A stretch of DNA of 60,722 bases from an uncultured Oscillospiraceae bacterium (GTDB lineage Bacteria; Bacillota; Clostridia; Oscillospirales; Oscillospiraceae): positions 1-60,722 of the forward strand of contig CALWWW010000014.1 in NCBI GenBank assembly GCA_944385365.1, in the 5' to 3' direction. This document shows positions 1-8,580 of the stretch, piece by piece. The notes below the pieces were generated by a model, which had not been told where the DNA came from, did no database searches, and saw only the letters and a list, made by a program, of their open reading frames with translations. A program made the translations under genes and the position numbers. The stretch's first letter is position 1. Each line of letters opens with the position of its first letter.

Positions 1-61
1 GTAGGGCCGATATCCATTTGGCCTTCCTCACACTTGCTGCTGCTTTGATTGCTTTTCGGTT

Positions 62-730
62 TTGTTAGGCACTCTAATCGTGGAGGATGAAAAGATTCTG
101 CGGGAAGTGACCAAGGACTATTTGGTACATGACGGGCTGCAGGTGCTGGAGGCGGAAGACGGCCAGCAGGCCCTGGACCTCTTTGAGACCAATCTGGTGG
201 ATTTGGTGATCCTGGATATCATGCTGCCGGTGCTGGACGGCTGGACCGTGTGCCGGCGGATTCGGAAACAGTCCAATGTCCCGATTCTCATGCTGACGGC
301 CCGCGCTGGCGAGGATGATTCGCTTTTAGGCTATGAGCTGGGCGCGGACGACTATCTCATTAAGCCCTATAATCCACGCATTCTGGCGGCCAAGGTACGA
401 CGATTCCTCCAGCGCCAGGCCACCCCGGACAGGGCTATGCTGGAAGCGGGCGGCATCTCCCTGAATATTCCCGCCCGGACCGCCGCCGTGGATGGTGTGC
501 CGGTGGAGTTGACGTATATGGAATTTGAATTGCTCTCCTATCTGATGCAGAACCCCAACCGCGTGATCTCCCGGGAAGAGCTGATCTCCCAGGTGTGGGG
601 CTATGATTTTGTGGGGAACGATAAGACGGTCAACAGCCACATCCGCAATCTGCGGGCAAAACTGGGGCAGCGGGCAGTCACCATTGTGACGGTAATTCGC
701 TCCGGCTATAAATTCGAGGTTCAGCCATGA
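62..730 (+). CDS. OmpR-family response regulator
   Basis: DNA-binding response regulator of a two-component system. An N-terminal receiver domain (about residues 1-115) shows the acidic pocket ED near residue 8, the phosphoacceptor Asp52 in ILDIMLP, and the conserved Lys in LIKP. A C-terminal winged-helix domain (about 125-222) has the OmpR/PhoB signature ending in RSGYKFE. It overlaps the histidine kinase downstream by four bases (ATGA), so the two are translationally coupled. The start is uncertain: the only in-frame candidate is a TTG at 62 without a clear ribosome site, and an in-frame TAG lies at 2-4. The natural N-terminus may therefore be altered, or affected by the window edge. Likely targets are the envelope genes directly downstream (inference from adjacency only). 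Confidence 0.9.
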   Translation: MLGTLIVEDEKILREVTKDYLVHDGLQVLEAEDGQQALDLFETNLVDLVILDIMLPVLDGWTVCRRIRKQSNVPILMLTARAGEDDSLLGYELGADDYLIKPYNPRILAAKVRRFLQRQATPDRAMLEAGGISLNIPARTAAVDGVPVELTYMEFELLSYLMQNPNRVISREELISQVWGYDFVGNDKTVNSHIRNLRAKLGQRAVTIVTVIRSGYKFEVQP

Positions 731-2442
731 AGCGCCGTCTTTCCTGGAAACTGTTTGCCTTTACCTTTGTCCTGTTTGCCGGTTTCCTGCTGCTGATCTC
801 CGCCGTGCAGACACTCTTTTTCCGACAGTTTTATCTGGCGTCCAAGACAAACGCCCTGCGGGAGCAGGCCGCGGCTTATGACGGCACCAGAGCGTCGGCC
901 CAGACCCTGTTCCAGTCGGAGGGCATCTGGATTGCCCAACTGGATGCCACGGGCACGATTTCCGACCTTTCAGGTGATTGTCTGACGGTCCGGCTGGAGG
1001 GCGCGACGGAGGAAGTGCAGATTCCCCTCTATGCCATGGTAAGTACCTTTGGTGAATCAGCAGAGCAAAGTGGACAGGTATTTTTGTCCGTGGGCGAGGG
1101 GCTGACGCTGGACGTGGTGGAGACAGAGTACGGACTGCTGCCGTATATTCTGACGTTACAGGATGCCCAGTTCACCCTCATCAACACCACCCTGGCGGAC
1201 CGGCTGCACGGCGCCAACGCGGACCCGGCCTATGGTACGGTCTCCACCCGCTGCTATCATGGTGTGATCACCGGCGTCGATATGCCGGCCCAGGGGACGG
1301 CTCTGCCGTATCCCTTTCAGGAGCGCGGCTTCCTCCAACAGATTCTGACCTTTCAGGTGGAGCTGCTCCGGCCCGGCCAGGAACCGCTACAGACAGAACG
1401 GCTGACCAATATTACGCTGGATTCTGTGGAATATCAGGTTTTGATTCGGCCCATCGATGACGGTTATCTGGTTGCCATGGTTTCCCTCCAGCCGGTGGGA
1501 GAGGCCATGGACAGCCTTCGGCCCTTTACCGCACTCTTTTTTGCCGCGGCGTTGCTGCTGGCCTTGCTGGCGGCGTGGGTATACTCTCACTGGCTGGCAC
1601 GGCCGCTGCACCGCTACAGCCGCGTGACCAGTCAAATGGCTAGGCTGGATTTTTCGGAAACCCTGCCGGTTCGCTCCCAGGATGAGCTGGGTCAGCTGGC
1701 AGCCAACATCAACAGCCTTTCCGGCCAACTGAAAGGTCACATTGATCGGCTGGAAAACGAGCTGGAACAGGAAAAACAGCTGGAACAGACCAGAAAGACG
1801 TTTATCTCCAACGTCTCCCATGAGCTTAAAACGCCGCTGGCCGTCATGAAAAGCTGCCTGACCATCCTGGAGGATGACATTGCACCGGAGAAACGGGACT
1901 ATTACTTTGCCTCCCTGCAAAGTCAGATCGACGGCATGACAGAACTGGTGATGGAAATGCTGGAGCTTTCCAAAATGGAGTCTGGTGCCTACCGTCTTGA
2001 GACAGCGCCCTTTGACCTGACAGAGATAATGGAGGAGGCCTGTGGACCGTTCCGGGACCTTTGTGTTGAGAAAAGATTGCATCTGATGGTGCAGGCACCG
2101 GATTTGACGGCCCTGGGCAGCGGAAAGCTCATCGTCCGGGTACTCTCCAACTTTCTCAGCAACGCGGTGCGCCATACGCCGGAGGGCGGCACCATTGGGG
2201 TTTCTGCTGTTGCTGCCCATGGGGCGATTACAGTTCGTGTGGAAAACCAGGGAGAACCCCTGCCGGACGAAGCACAGAAGCATGTGTTTGAACAATTCTA
2301 TCGGGTACATCCGGAAAAAGGCGGCGGCTCCGGCCTGGGTCTTGCCATCTGCAAGGCCATTCTGGAGTTGCATGGGTCCGCCTATGGGGTAGAAAATACG
2401 GATACCGGCGTCTGCTTTTTCTTTACGCTACCGGAAGGCTGA
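727..2442 (+). CDS. Sensor histidine kinase with HAMP domain
   Basis: Membrane sensor kinase partner of the upstream regulator, 571 aa. A first membrane helix spans about residues 10-30. An extracytoplasmic sensing domain of roughly 220 residues follows, then a second helix near 260-283, a HAMP linker, and a HisKA dimerisation domain with His365 in the H-box NVSHELKTPLAV. The C-terminal ATPase domain shows an N box (NFLSNAVRHTPEGG) and a G box (GGGSGLGLAICK). Length and order match EnvZ/PhoR-type kinases. The ATGA overlap with the regulator gene marks one operon. The sensed signal cannot be read from the sequence. The gene ends about 110 bases before an SGNH lipoprotein gene on the same strand. 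Confidence 0.95.
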   Translation: MKRRLSWKLFAFTFVLFAGFLLLISAVQTLFFRQFYLASKTNALREQAAAYDGTRASAQTLFQSEGIWIAQLDATGTISDLSGDCLTVRLEGATEEVQIPLYAMVSTFGESAEQSGQVFLSVGEGLTLDVVETEYGLLPYILTLQDAQFTLINTTLADRLHGANADPAYGTVSTRCYHGVITGVDMPAQGTALPYPFQERGFLQQILTFQVELLRPGQEPLQTERLTNITLDSVEYQVLIRPIDDGYLVAMVSLQPVGEAMDSLRPFTALFFAAALLLALLAAWVYSHWLARPLHRYSRVTSQMARLDFSETLPVRSQDELGQLAANINSLSGQLKGHIDRLENELEQEKQLEQTRKTFISNVSHELKTPLAVMKSCLTILEDDIAPEKRDYYFASLQSQIDGMTELVMEMLELSKMESGAYRLETAPFDLTEIMEEACGPFRDLCVEKRLHLMVQAPDLTALGSGKLIVRVLSNFLSNAVRHTPEGGTIGVSAVAAHGAITVRVENQGEPLPDEAQKHVFEQFYRVHPEKGGGSGLGLAICKAILELHGSAYGVENTDTGVCFFFTLPEG

Positions 2443-2553
2443 GCCAATCGACCGTGGAGTGGGCGCTGTATTTTTCATGCAGTTTTGATCACGTCTGCAC
2501 CGTATCTGCACCGGATGGTGGTATGATTTCTTCGGAAAGCGAGGTATCATACC

Positions 2554-3147
2554 ATGAAACACACACGGATTGTATCGATTGTACTGGCGGCGTTGCTGCT
2601 GCCTGCATGCGGCGGCGACAAGGACTACGAAACGCAGTTCCAGGACAGCGTCTTTGTGGGGGATTCCCTGACGGAGGGGATTTCCTTCAACGAGTATTTG
2701 CCGGAAGAGCAGGTGGTGGCCGGGGCAGGCGCTACGGCGGGCTTTGCCATGGAGGACCTGGACCAAGTAGTGGAGCAGGAACCCGACCGCGTCTATATTC
2801 TTCTGGGCCAGTGCGATCTGCTCTGGCCGGAGGGGGACCCCCTGGCCCTGTTTCAGGAGAACTACACTGCCTATCTGGATGCCCTGACGGAACGGCTGCC
2901 GGACTGCAAGCTCTATCTCCAGAGTATCCCCCATGTGTCCGAGGAAGCGCTGGAGACCGAACCCCGCTACGGGCAGATTGACGCATACAACCAGGTGATT
3001 GCGGAACTGGCGGAGACGTATCACGCCGTCTATGTGGATTTGAACGGCCTGGTGGACGCCAATCAGGACCTGTACGCCGAGGATGGTGTACACTTTCAGA
3101 AAGAATTTTACCCCATGTGGCTGGATTTGCTGGCGGAAACGGAGTGA
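2554..3147 (+). CDS. SGNH/GDSL-family lipoprotein
   Basis: Predicted cell-surface lipoprotein hydrolase or acyl-ester enzyme, 197 aa. The N-terminus is a type II signal peptide with lipobox LPAC and lipidated Cys19. The block-I motif VGDSLTEG supplies nucleophile Ser38, and a C-terminal DGVH (Asp177, His180) completes an SGNH catalytic site. The gene is followed after 9 bases by an MBOAT acyltransferase. MBOAT and SGNH pairs commonly acetylate or trim extracytoplasmic polysaccharides, so a role in cell-wall or exopolysaccharide O-acylation is inferred. The ATG at 2554 is preceded by a GCGAGG site. The substrate is unknown. Confidence 0.85.
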   Translation: MKHTRIVSIVLAALLLPACGGDKDYETQFQDSVFVGDSLTEGISFNEYLPEEQVVAGAGATAGFAMEDLDQVVEQEPDRVYILLGQCDLLWPEGDPLALFQENYTAYLDALTERLPDCKLYLQSIPHVSEEALETEPRYGQIDAYNQVIAELAETYHAVYVDLNGLVDANQDLYAEDGVHFQKEFYPMWLDLLAETE

Positions 3148-3156
3148 TGGCGGCCC

Positions 3157-4536
3157 ATGGTGTTCAGCAGTCTTTCCTTTCTCTTCTGGTTTCTGCCGCT
3201 GACCGTGGCTGTCCACGGAGGATTGCCCCATCGGTTCCGCAACGGATTTTTGCTGCTGGCCAGCCTGTTTTTCTATGCCTGGGGCGAGCCGGTTTACGTC
3301 CTGCTGATGCTGCTGTCCATTGTCTGCAACTTCCGCCTGGGCCTGAAACTGGCGGTCTCCGCCCATCCCAGGCAGATATTGGCTGCGGGGATGGTCTGGA
3401 ATTTTGGTCTGCTGGCTGTGTTCAAATATACCGGCATGGTGGCGGAGACGCTGGCTGCTCTCACGGGGCTGCCGCTGTCCATCACCGCGCCGTCGCTGCC
3501 CCTGGGCATCTCCTTTTACACCTTTCAGGCAGCGTCTTACCTGATAGATCTTTACCGTGGACAGGCAACGCCCCAGAAGCGGATTGTGGACTTCGGCCTT
3601 TATATTACCCTGTTTGCCCAGCTGGTGGCCGGGCCCATTGTACGCTATCCGGAAGTTGCGCCGCAGCTGACGGCGCGGCGCATAGACTGTAACGGGTTTG
3701 CCGAAGGTGTTCGGCGCTTTCTGCTGGGATTGGGGAAAAAGGTTTTGCTGGCCAACAATCTGGGGGCCATCTGGGAGACAGTACACGCGGCGCCGGTGGG
3801 GGACCTGTCCATGGTCAGTGCATGGGTGGGCCTGCTGGCATTCGCCCTGCAACTCTATTTTGATTTCAGCGGCTATTCCGACATGGCCGTGGGCATCGGC
3901 AAGCTGCTGGGTTTTACGCTGCCGGAGAACTTCCAGTACCCCTATCTGGCCGACAGTATCTCCGCATTCTGGCGACGGTGGCATATGACATTGGGGCAGT
4001 GGTTCCGAACCTATCTGTACATCCCTTTGGGCGGAAGCCGGGCGGGGCGGCTGCGGCTGGTCCGGAATCTCCTGCTTGTCTGGGTGTGCACCGGGCTGTG
4101 GCATGGCGCTGCCTGGAATTTCGCCCTGTGGGGACTTTATTATGGCTGTCTGCTGATTTTGGAAAAGCTGTGGCTGGGCCGCATTCTGGCGCGCCTGCCC
4201 GGAATAGTCCGGCATGGTTACACCCTGCTGGCAGTGGGTATTGGATGGGTATTGTTTGCCTGTACGGGTCCGGGGGAAATTCCGGGCTTTCTGGAAGCGC
4301 TGTTTTGCCCTAATGGTCACGTGGTAGTGGGCTTTTCTAAAAAGATGATTGCATACCTGATGGTGGGCGTTCTGGCGGCGACGCCGGTTCCAACGCAGTT
4401 GGCTGGACGAGTTTCCAGGCGATTCCCGCGGCTGGAAACGCCTATGGCCGCTGCGCTGTACGGCAGTGTGACCGTGCTGGCCATTGCCGGACTGGTGGGG
4501 GCCACCTATCAGCCGTTTTTGTATTTTCGATTTTGA
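3157..4536 (+). CDS. MBOAT family O-acyltransferase (AlgI/PatA-like)
   Basis: Polytopic membrane O-acyltransferase, 459 aa, of the AlgI/DltB/PatA group that moves acyl groups across the membrane to polysaccharides. About ten hydrophobic segments are visible. Family hallmarks are LGISFYTFQAASYLIDLYRG, the WRRWHMTLGQWFRTYLYIPLGG block and LWHGAAWNF, which carries the invariant His316. It lies in a same-strand cluster with an SGNH lipoprotein upstream and a DHHW-like gene fragment downstream, the usual composition of an alginate-type acetylation locus. The downstream partner is broken, so the system may be partly inactive or may use another SGNH protein. Confidence 0.93.
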   Translation: MVFSSLSFLFWFLPLTVAVHGGLPHRFRNGFLLLASLFFYAWGEPVYVLLMLLSIVCNFRLGLKLAVSAHPRQILAAGMVWNFGLLAVFKYTGMVAETLAALTGLPLSITAPSLPLGISFYTFQAASYLIDLYRGQATPQKRIVDFGLYITLFAQLVAGPIVRYPEVAPQLTARRIDCNGFAEGVRRFLLGLGKKVLLANNLGAIWETVHAAPVGDLSMVSAWVGLLAFALQLYFDFSGYSDMAVGIGKLLGFTLPENFQYPYLADSISAFWRRWHMTLGQWFRTYLYIPLGGSRAGRLRLVRNLLLVWVCTGLWHGAAWNFALWGLYYGCLLILEKLWLGRILARLPGIVRHGYTLLAVGIGWVLFACTGPGEIPGFLEALFCPNGHVVVGFSKKMIAYLMVGVLAATPVPTQLAGRVSRRFPRLETPMAAALYGSVTVLAIAGLVGATYQPFLYFRF

Positions 4537-4546
4537 GGGTGCTGCG

Positions 4547-4807
4547 ATGAAAAACTTGAAAACGTTGCTTCCGATTTTATTTCCCGTAATTTTCATTGTA
4601 CTGCTGGGCGTCGGAGCCATCGTGCTGCCGGACCATACGTTTTCCACATCGGAAATGCGGTATCTCAAACAATTTCCCGGCTGCTCGGCCCAGGAGCTTG
4701 TTTCCGGGGACTATGCCCGTCAGCTGGAGGAATACGCGTCGGATCAGTTCCCTCTGCGGGATGTCTGGATAGAGGTTGCAGAGCGATGGATGCTGCTACT
4801 CCAATGA
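4547..4807 (+). pseudogene. Truncated DHHW/AlgX-like membrane protein
   Basis: Only 86 codons remain of what resembles the N-terminus of a DHHW-family protein, normally about 350-400 aa. Visible parts are a signal-anchor helix (about residues 5-27), the family-typical stretch FSTSEMRYLKQFP, and YASDQFPLRDVWIE. The reading frame stops at 4805-4807 where family members usually continue with a glycine-rich GKR...NGVY segment and the catalytic domain. None of the three forward frames after the stop resumes the family. DHHW proteins are the partner of MBOAT in polysaccharide acetylation. The fragment starts 10 bases after the MBOAT gene, so the loss is recent enough to keep operon spacing. Confidence 0.7.
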
Positions 4808-5013
4808 TGGAAACAGCCCCGTCTGCCATGGCCCAAACCGTGACCCATACAGGCAGGGGAGCGGGCAGAACAGATATCTGTTTGGAATAAACGGGGCGGT
4901 AACGCCCAACAGTACGGGAAAGCACGAACCGCCCGCAGCGCATAACCCGGCGGCTTTCCTTTGGAGACGAGGATAAATGATGAGAATCCCCGACAGGGCA
5001 GGGAGGGTTGAAA
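4808..5013 (+). other. Non-coding scar between two gene fragments
   Basis: About 200 bases with no convincing gene on either strand. It joins a 3'-truncated DHHW-like gene to a GHKL sensor remnant. I see no transposase, direct repeats or terminal inverted repeats, so the event that joined the two fragments cannot be identified. A LytTR-type regulator often precedes GHKL kinases but is not visible here. Confidence 0.5.
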
Positions 5014-5541
5014 TTGGACCTCTATCATACACTGTTTGTAGCGGTGACACAGGTATTTCTCGGCAGCTATGTTATGCTGCTGATCGACTTCCGCAAGCCG
5101 GTACCCATATGGCGTACCCGGTGGATTGTCACAGTGGTTCTGGTGGTCTGTGCCAATCTGATTGGGCTGCTCTTTCTGAACTTCTGGGATACCTACCGGC
5201 GCGTGGGAGTGCTGACAGTGACGGTTCCCTATATTTTATTCACAATCTGGTGCTCCAGCCACCGGGATTTTCGCGCGGTGTTTCATTTGGCAACTGCACT
5301 GTTTGTGGGCTGTATCGGAACCGTCAATGCCAACTTTGCCGAATTGTTTCTGAAGAACAATCAATATTGTGATTAGTATTCTCTTGCTGTGCGTACAGCT
5401 TCTTTCCTGCCGATGTTTTTTGTGCTGCGGCGCTTCAGCTTTACTTATCAACAGATGCTGTATCAGTTAAACCGCAGCTGGGGCGTTCTCTGTATTATAC
5501 CAATGACCACGTTCCTTACCATACTGTACGCCATCAATCAT
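5014..5541 (+). pseudogene. GHKL sensor histidine kinase remnant, interrupted
   Basis: Membrane N-terminal half of an AgrC-like GHKL kinase. Five hydrophobic segments are recognisable, for example FLGSYVMLLIDF, TVVLVVCANLIGLLFL and GVLCIIPMTTFLTILYAI, together with the linker FVLRRFSFTYQQMLYQLNRSW. An in-frame TAG lies at 5374-5376. Another frame across the stop gives a better membrane helix (INIVISILLLCV), which suggests paired small indels. The dimerisation and ATPase domains are absent: the sequence dissolves near 5541 and the convergent esterase gene begins at 5609. The start is probably the TTG at 5014, seven bases after GGAGG. It is not expected to encode a working kinase. Confidence 0.65.
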
Positions 5542-5608
5542 TTGGAAAACTCCGTTAGTCGCGTCCCATGCGAGCAGGAAAACAGGCGAACCGTCCGGGT
5601 CTGTTCGA

Positions 5609-6244
5609 TCAGCCCAGAATTTCCCGGATTTTGGTTTCCATGGCCTCGGCAATGCGCATGTGGTTTTCCCGGTCATAATGGAGCCCGTCCAGAAGCGAGG
5701 CTTCCGCAAACGCGCCCACATTGATAAAATGGACGCCGCAGCGGTTGGCCACGTCCTGAACCAGCGGCGGCAGGGCAGCGGAATCGGCGCTGCGGTCTCC
5801 GATGATTTCTCCCAGGCAGGTCTGGGGACGCAGCGGGGCGGGGCAGGCCAACAGAATTTCAAAGGGCTTCGGAGAGACGCCGTTGGTTATGGACTGGGCG
5901 GTTCGGACCAGACGGTCCAGGCTGATGGCCACTTCGGAAGCGGTTACCTGGAATCGTTGCTTGAAATCATTGGTACCCAGCATGAGAATCACCAAATCCA
6001 GCGGGGTATGGGAGGCGATGCAGCTGGGCAGATGGCGGATGCCGCATTTGTCGCCCTCGACAGGGTCCTCCCATACGGTGGTTCGGCCACACAGCCCTTC
6101 CTCAATGATATGATAATCAGGTCCCAGCCGTTGGGCCAGAATGCCGGTCCAGCGCTCCTGCCGGGGATACCGGCCAAGGCCCTCGGGGCTCTCGCCGTAG
6201 GTGTTGGAATCACCGAAACAGAGTATGTTTTTTTCCACAGTCAT
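5609..6244 (-). CDS. SGNH/GDSL hydrolase (arylesterase-like)
   Basis: Cytoplasmic SGNH-family esterase of 211 aa. The four consensus blocks are present: FGDSNTYG (nucleophile Ser), GLCGRTT (block II Gly), LGTND (block III Asn) and DGLHY (Asp and His). The pattern resembles TesA/arylesterase-type acyl-ester hydrolases; the natural ester is unknown. There is no signal peptide. The start at 6244 is preferred over an upstream ATG at 6292 because a promoter with its -10 at 6283-6288 would begin transcription near 6276, inside the longer version, and because the protein core begins just after this Met. It converges on the GHKL remnant. Confidence 0.88.
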   Translation of the reverse strand: MTVEKNILCFGDSNTYGESPEGLGRYPRQERWTGILAQRLGPDYHIIEEGLCGRTTVWEDPVEGDKCGIRHLPSCIASHTPLDLVILMLGTNDFKQRFQVTASEVAISLDRLVRTAQSITNGVSPKPFEILLACPAPLRPQTCLGEIIGDRSADSAALPPLVQDVANRCGVHFINVGAFAEASLLDGLHYDRENHMRIAEAMETKIREILG

Positions 6245-6282
6245 TTCCTCGCTTTCCAGGGCCGAAACGGCTCTTTTCCTGT

Positions 6283-6311
6283 ATGCTACCAAACGGGGAG
6301 AGTACAGTCAA
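6283..6311 (-). promoter_or_regulatory. Sigma-A promoter for the SGNH hydrolase
   Basis: On the minus strand a -35 TTGACT (6306-6311) and a -10 TAGCAT (6283-6288) are 17 bases apart, about 40 bases before the start at 6244. Confidence 0.5.
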
Positions 6312-6328
6312 GAGGGCTTCCAGCTCCC

Positions 6329-6372
6329 ACAAAAAATACGCCCTGCGGAATGGTCCGCAGGGCGTATTTTGA
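6329..6372 (-). terminator. Rho-independent terminator of the pyrophosphatase gene
   Basis: A long perfect stem (arm aaaatacgccctgcgga pairing with tccgcagggcgtatttt) is flanked by A and T runs, directly after the stop at 6391. It is symmetrical, but only the minus-strand gene ends here. Confidence 0.9.
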
Positions 6373-6390
6373 ATACAGGGGGAAAGGGGA

Positions 6391-8001
6391 TCAGCCCCAC
6401 AGGGCCGACAGCATGGGAACAATCTGCTTTTTCCGGGAGATGATCTTGGGCAGGAAGCACTCCTCGTTGCGGGGGTCCACATTGAAAGCGTGGCGCACGG
6501 CCTCTTCGTCGCCCAGGTACAGCAGATGGGAACCGGCCAGCAGCACGTCGGTGAGCATCAGAATCACCAGACCGTAACCGTGCTGCTTCTGCTGCTCCGC
6601 CATGGCCTGGAGGAACTCCTCCCGGCGGCTGATCAGCAGGTGGGAATCCACACAGGTGATCTGACCCACGGCCAGATAGTGACCGGCAATGTGGAATTCC
6701 TTGAAGTCGGACAGCAGCAGTTCCTCGGCGGAGCGGTCGCCCACGTTGCCGGCGGAGAACACCACCTGTCCCAGGTCTTCCAACGTCACACCGGCGATAC
6801 GGGCCATACGCTGGGCCATGCGGCGGTCCCGGTCCGTGGCCGTGGGGGACTTGAACAGAACCGTATCGGAGATGATGGCGGCGGCCATGAGACCGGCCAG
6901 ACTCTTGGAGGGCATCAGGCCGCGTTCCTGATACATGCTGGCTACGATGGTGGCGGTGCTGCCCACGGGCTCATTGCGGAAGTGGATGGGGCCGCCGGTC
7001 TGGATATCGGCCAGCCGGTGGTGGTCAATGATCTCCAGAATTTCGGCCTGATCGAGACCGGGCACCGACTGGGCGAACTCGTTGTGGTCCACCAGCACCA
7101 CGCGCTTGCGCCGGGGGCGGATCATATGGTAACGGGACAGGGTGCCGACGACTTTATCGGCCTCGTCCAGAATGGGGTAGCTGCGGTAACGGCTGCGCAG
7201 CACGATCTCCCGCACGTCGTCGAGAAAATCGTCCAGATGGACGTGCTCCAAATCGTGGCTGCGGCAGATGCGTTCCACGGGCATGGCCTGGAACAGCAGA
7301 TGGGACACGCGGCAGGCGTCCAGGGGCGTGTTGAGGATGCAGGTGCTTTCGTAGCGGTCCACGTCCAGGTCCTCCGGCAGCTGGGCCTGACAGAGAATGA
7401 TGCAGCTGACGCCGGCTTCCAGGGCGGCACGAATCATTTCCGGCTGCTGGCCGCAGAGGAAAATGGTCTCTTTTTTCAGCTCCATGGTGGTGACGCCGGG
7501 CAGGGCCGCCACCACTTCACCGGTAACGGTGTCCACCAGGTTGCTGCCCTCGCCCACCAGATGGCCCTCCAGAACGCTGAGGAGATTGAAGACGGGGACG
7601 TTTTCCAGATAGGGCTCCGAGGCAAAATTCATGTCGTGCTTGGCCACGTCCGTGGGGGACAGCATACCGTAGAGGGTGCCGTCCTCCCGGGAGATGGGAA
7701 TGGCCGGGGCCGTCTGCTCCTGTAACGCCTCCCAGGCGCTGCGGATGGGCACCGCCTGGTGCATGACCGGCGGCGTATCGTAATCCAGATCGCGGATCTG
7801 GGTGCGGACTGTATGGATATGGACCGGGGGCTCCATGCCGAAGCGGTCCAGAATGCGGCGGGTTTCATCGCTGATGTGGCCCAGACGGGCGGCCACATAT
7901 TCCCGGTCGCCCATGGCGTTGCGCAGAGCGGCATAGGCCATGGCGGAAACGATGGAGTCGGTATCGGGGTTGCGGTGGCCGGTTACATAAATCGGTTCCA
8001 T
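6391..8001 (-). CDS. Mn-dependent inorganic pyrophosphatase, CBS-DRTGG type
   Basis: Family II (DHH) inorganic diphosphatase, 536 aa, hydrolysing pyrophosphate from biosynthetic reactions in the cytoplasm. The N-terminal metal site GHRNPDTDS (His9, Asp13, Asp15) is followed by a regulatory insert: a CBS domain (about 70-125), a DRTGG domain (about 130-240) and a second CBS domain (about 250-305). The catalytic domain then resumes with VDHNE and IDHHR. Such inserts bind adenine nucleotides and control activity in clostridial homologues. The ATG at 8001 has an AAAGGA site eight bases upstream; a longer upstream frame lacks homologous sequence. It has its own promoter and terminator, so it is monocistronic. 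Confidence 0.95.
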   Translation of the reverse strand: MEPIYVTGHRNPDTDSIVSAMAYAALRNAMGDREYVAARLGHISDETRRILDRFGMEPPVHIHTVRTQIRDLDYDTPPVMHQAVPIRSAWEALQEQTAPAIPISREDGTLYGMLSPTDVAKHDMNFASEPYLENVPVFNLLSVLEGHLVGEGSNLVDTVTGEVVAALPGVTTMELKKETIFLCGQQPEMIRAALEAGVSCIILCQAQLPEDLDVDRYESTCILNTPLDACRVSHLLFQAMPVERICRSHDLEHVHLDDFLDDVREIVLRSRYRSYPILDEADKVVGTLSRYHMIRPRRKRVVLVDHNEFAQSVPGLDQAEILEIIDHHRLADIQTGGPIHFRNEPVGSTATIVASMYQERGLMPSKSLAGLMAAAIISDTVLFKSPTATDRDRRMAQRMARIAGVTLEDLGQVVFSAGNVGDRSAEELLLSDFKEFHIAGHYLAVGQITCVDSHLLISRREEFLQAMAEQQKQHGYGLVILMLTDVLLAGSHLLYLGDEEAVRHAFNVDPRNEECFLPKIISRKKQIVPMLSALWG

Positions 8002-8068
8002 AGAATGTGTCCTTTCTTTGCCGTCGCCTTGACGGTTGATTTCTTTACAGATGGGTGGATGCGTTAGA

Positions 8069-8097
8069 AGTATACCATCCATCCAACTTTTTTACAA
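8069..8097 (-). promoter_or_regulatory. Promoter of the pyrophosphatase gene
   Basis: Minus strand: -35 TTGTAA (8092-8097), a 17-base spacer, -10 TATACT (8069-8074), about 68 bases before the ATG at 8001. Confidence 0.75.
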
Positions 8098-8288
8098 GTA
8101 TTCCACAGGGAAGATTTCACATACCGTGTTCACTATCCGTTAGGCACTTGCATAATGGGGAGCGTTTGCCTGCACTTTTTCGGACGAAATCTTTATGATA
8201 TCTTAACAGTTGTGCCGGAAAAAATATGTGGAATCCGTCAAAATATTCGGAGAACTCCATAAGTTTAACGTATAATATAGAAATTAAA

Positions 8289-8317
8289 TTGACGGCCCAG
8301 GGGAAACGTGATACAAT
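8289..8317 (+). promoter_or_regulatory. Distal plus-strand promoter with hairpin after -10
   Basis: -35 TTGACG (8289-8294), a 17-base spacer, -10 TACAAT (8312-8317). Immediately after it attttgcag (8318-8326) and ctgcaaaat (8344-8352) form a 9-base inverted repeat over the transcription start, which could be an operator or the first hairpin of the transcript. Confidence 0.6.
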
Positions 8318-8523
8318 ATTTTGCAGGAATACTGACGAATTTTCTGCAAAATAATGTATAGAGAAAAGAGAACTGGACACACGATGTTTACCATGCTTTT
8401 CCGGATGCGGCTGCGCCGCTGCGCGGTGCGTTCGGACTGCGAAACCGGGACATGTTTGCGGCAGACGCGTCGATGGGGCAGGGGCGGACAAAACCGCCCC
8501 GTCCCTGTAAATTTTGCAATTTG

Positions 8524-8552
8524 TTGCCCGAACATGGAATTTATGATATGAT
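8524..8552 (+). promoter_or_regulatory. Proximal promoter of the exonuclease gene
   Basis: -35 TTGCCC (8524-8529), a 17-base spacer, -10 TATGAT (8547-8552). An AAGGAG ribosome site follows at 8568-8573. Confidence 0.55.
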
Positions 8553-8580
8553 GGTTCCATCGTATGTAAGGAGTTAAACG

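Larger units (their letters stand above)
8102..8580. other. Intergenic region with two plus-strand promoters
   Basis: About 480 bases between divergent genes without a credible protein. The left half is AT-rich. The right half (about 8395-8515) is GC-rich with short hairpins such as ggggcgg-acaaaa-ccgcccc. Two plus-strand promoters (8289-8317 and 8524-8552) flank the GC-rich part. See the separate entries. Confidence 0.6.

Noticed and set aside
8354-8551. A 65-codon plus-strand frame in the leader of the exonuclease gene
   Set aside because: No ribosome site, Arg/Cys-rich composition and it spans a promoter; more likely non-coding.
8117-8560. A 147-codon minus-strand frame upstream of the pyrophosphatase
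   Set aside because: Crosses AT-rich promoter sequence and has no recognisable motif or ribosome site.
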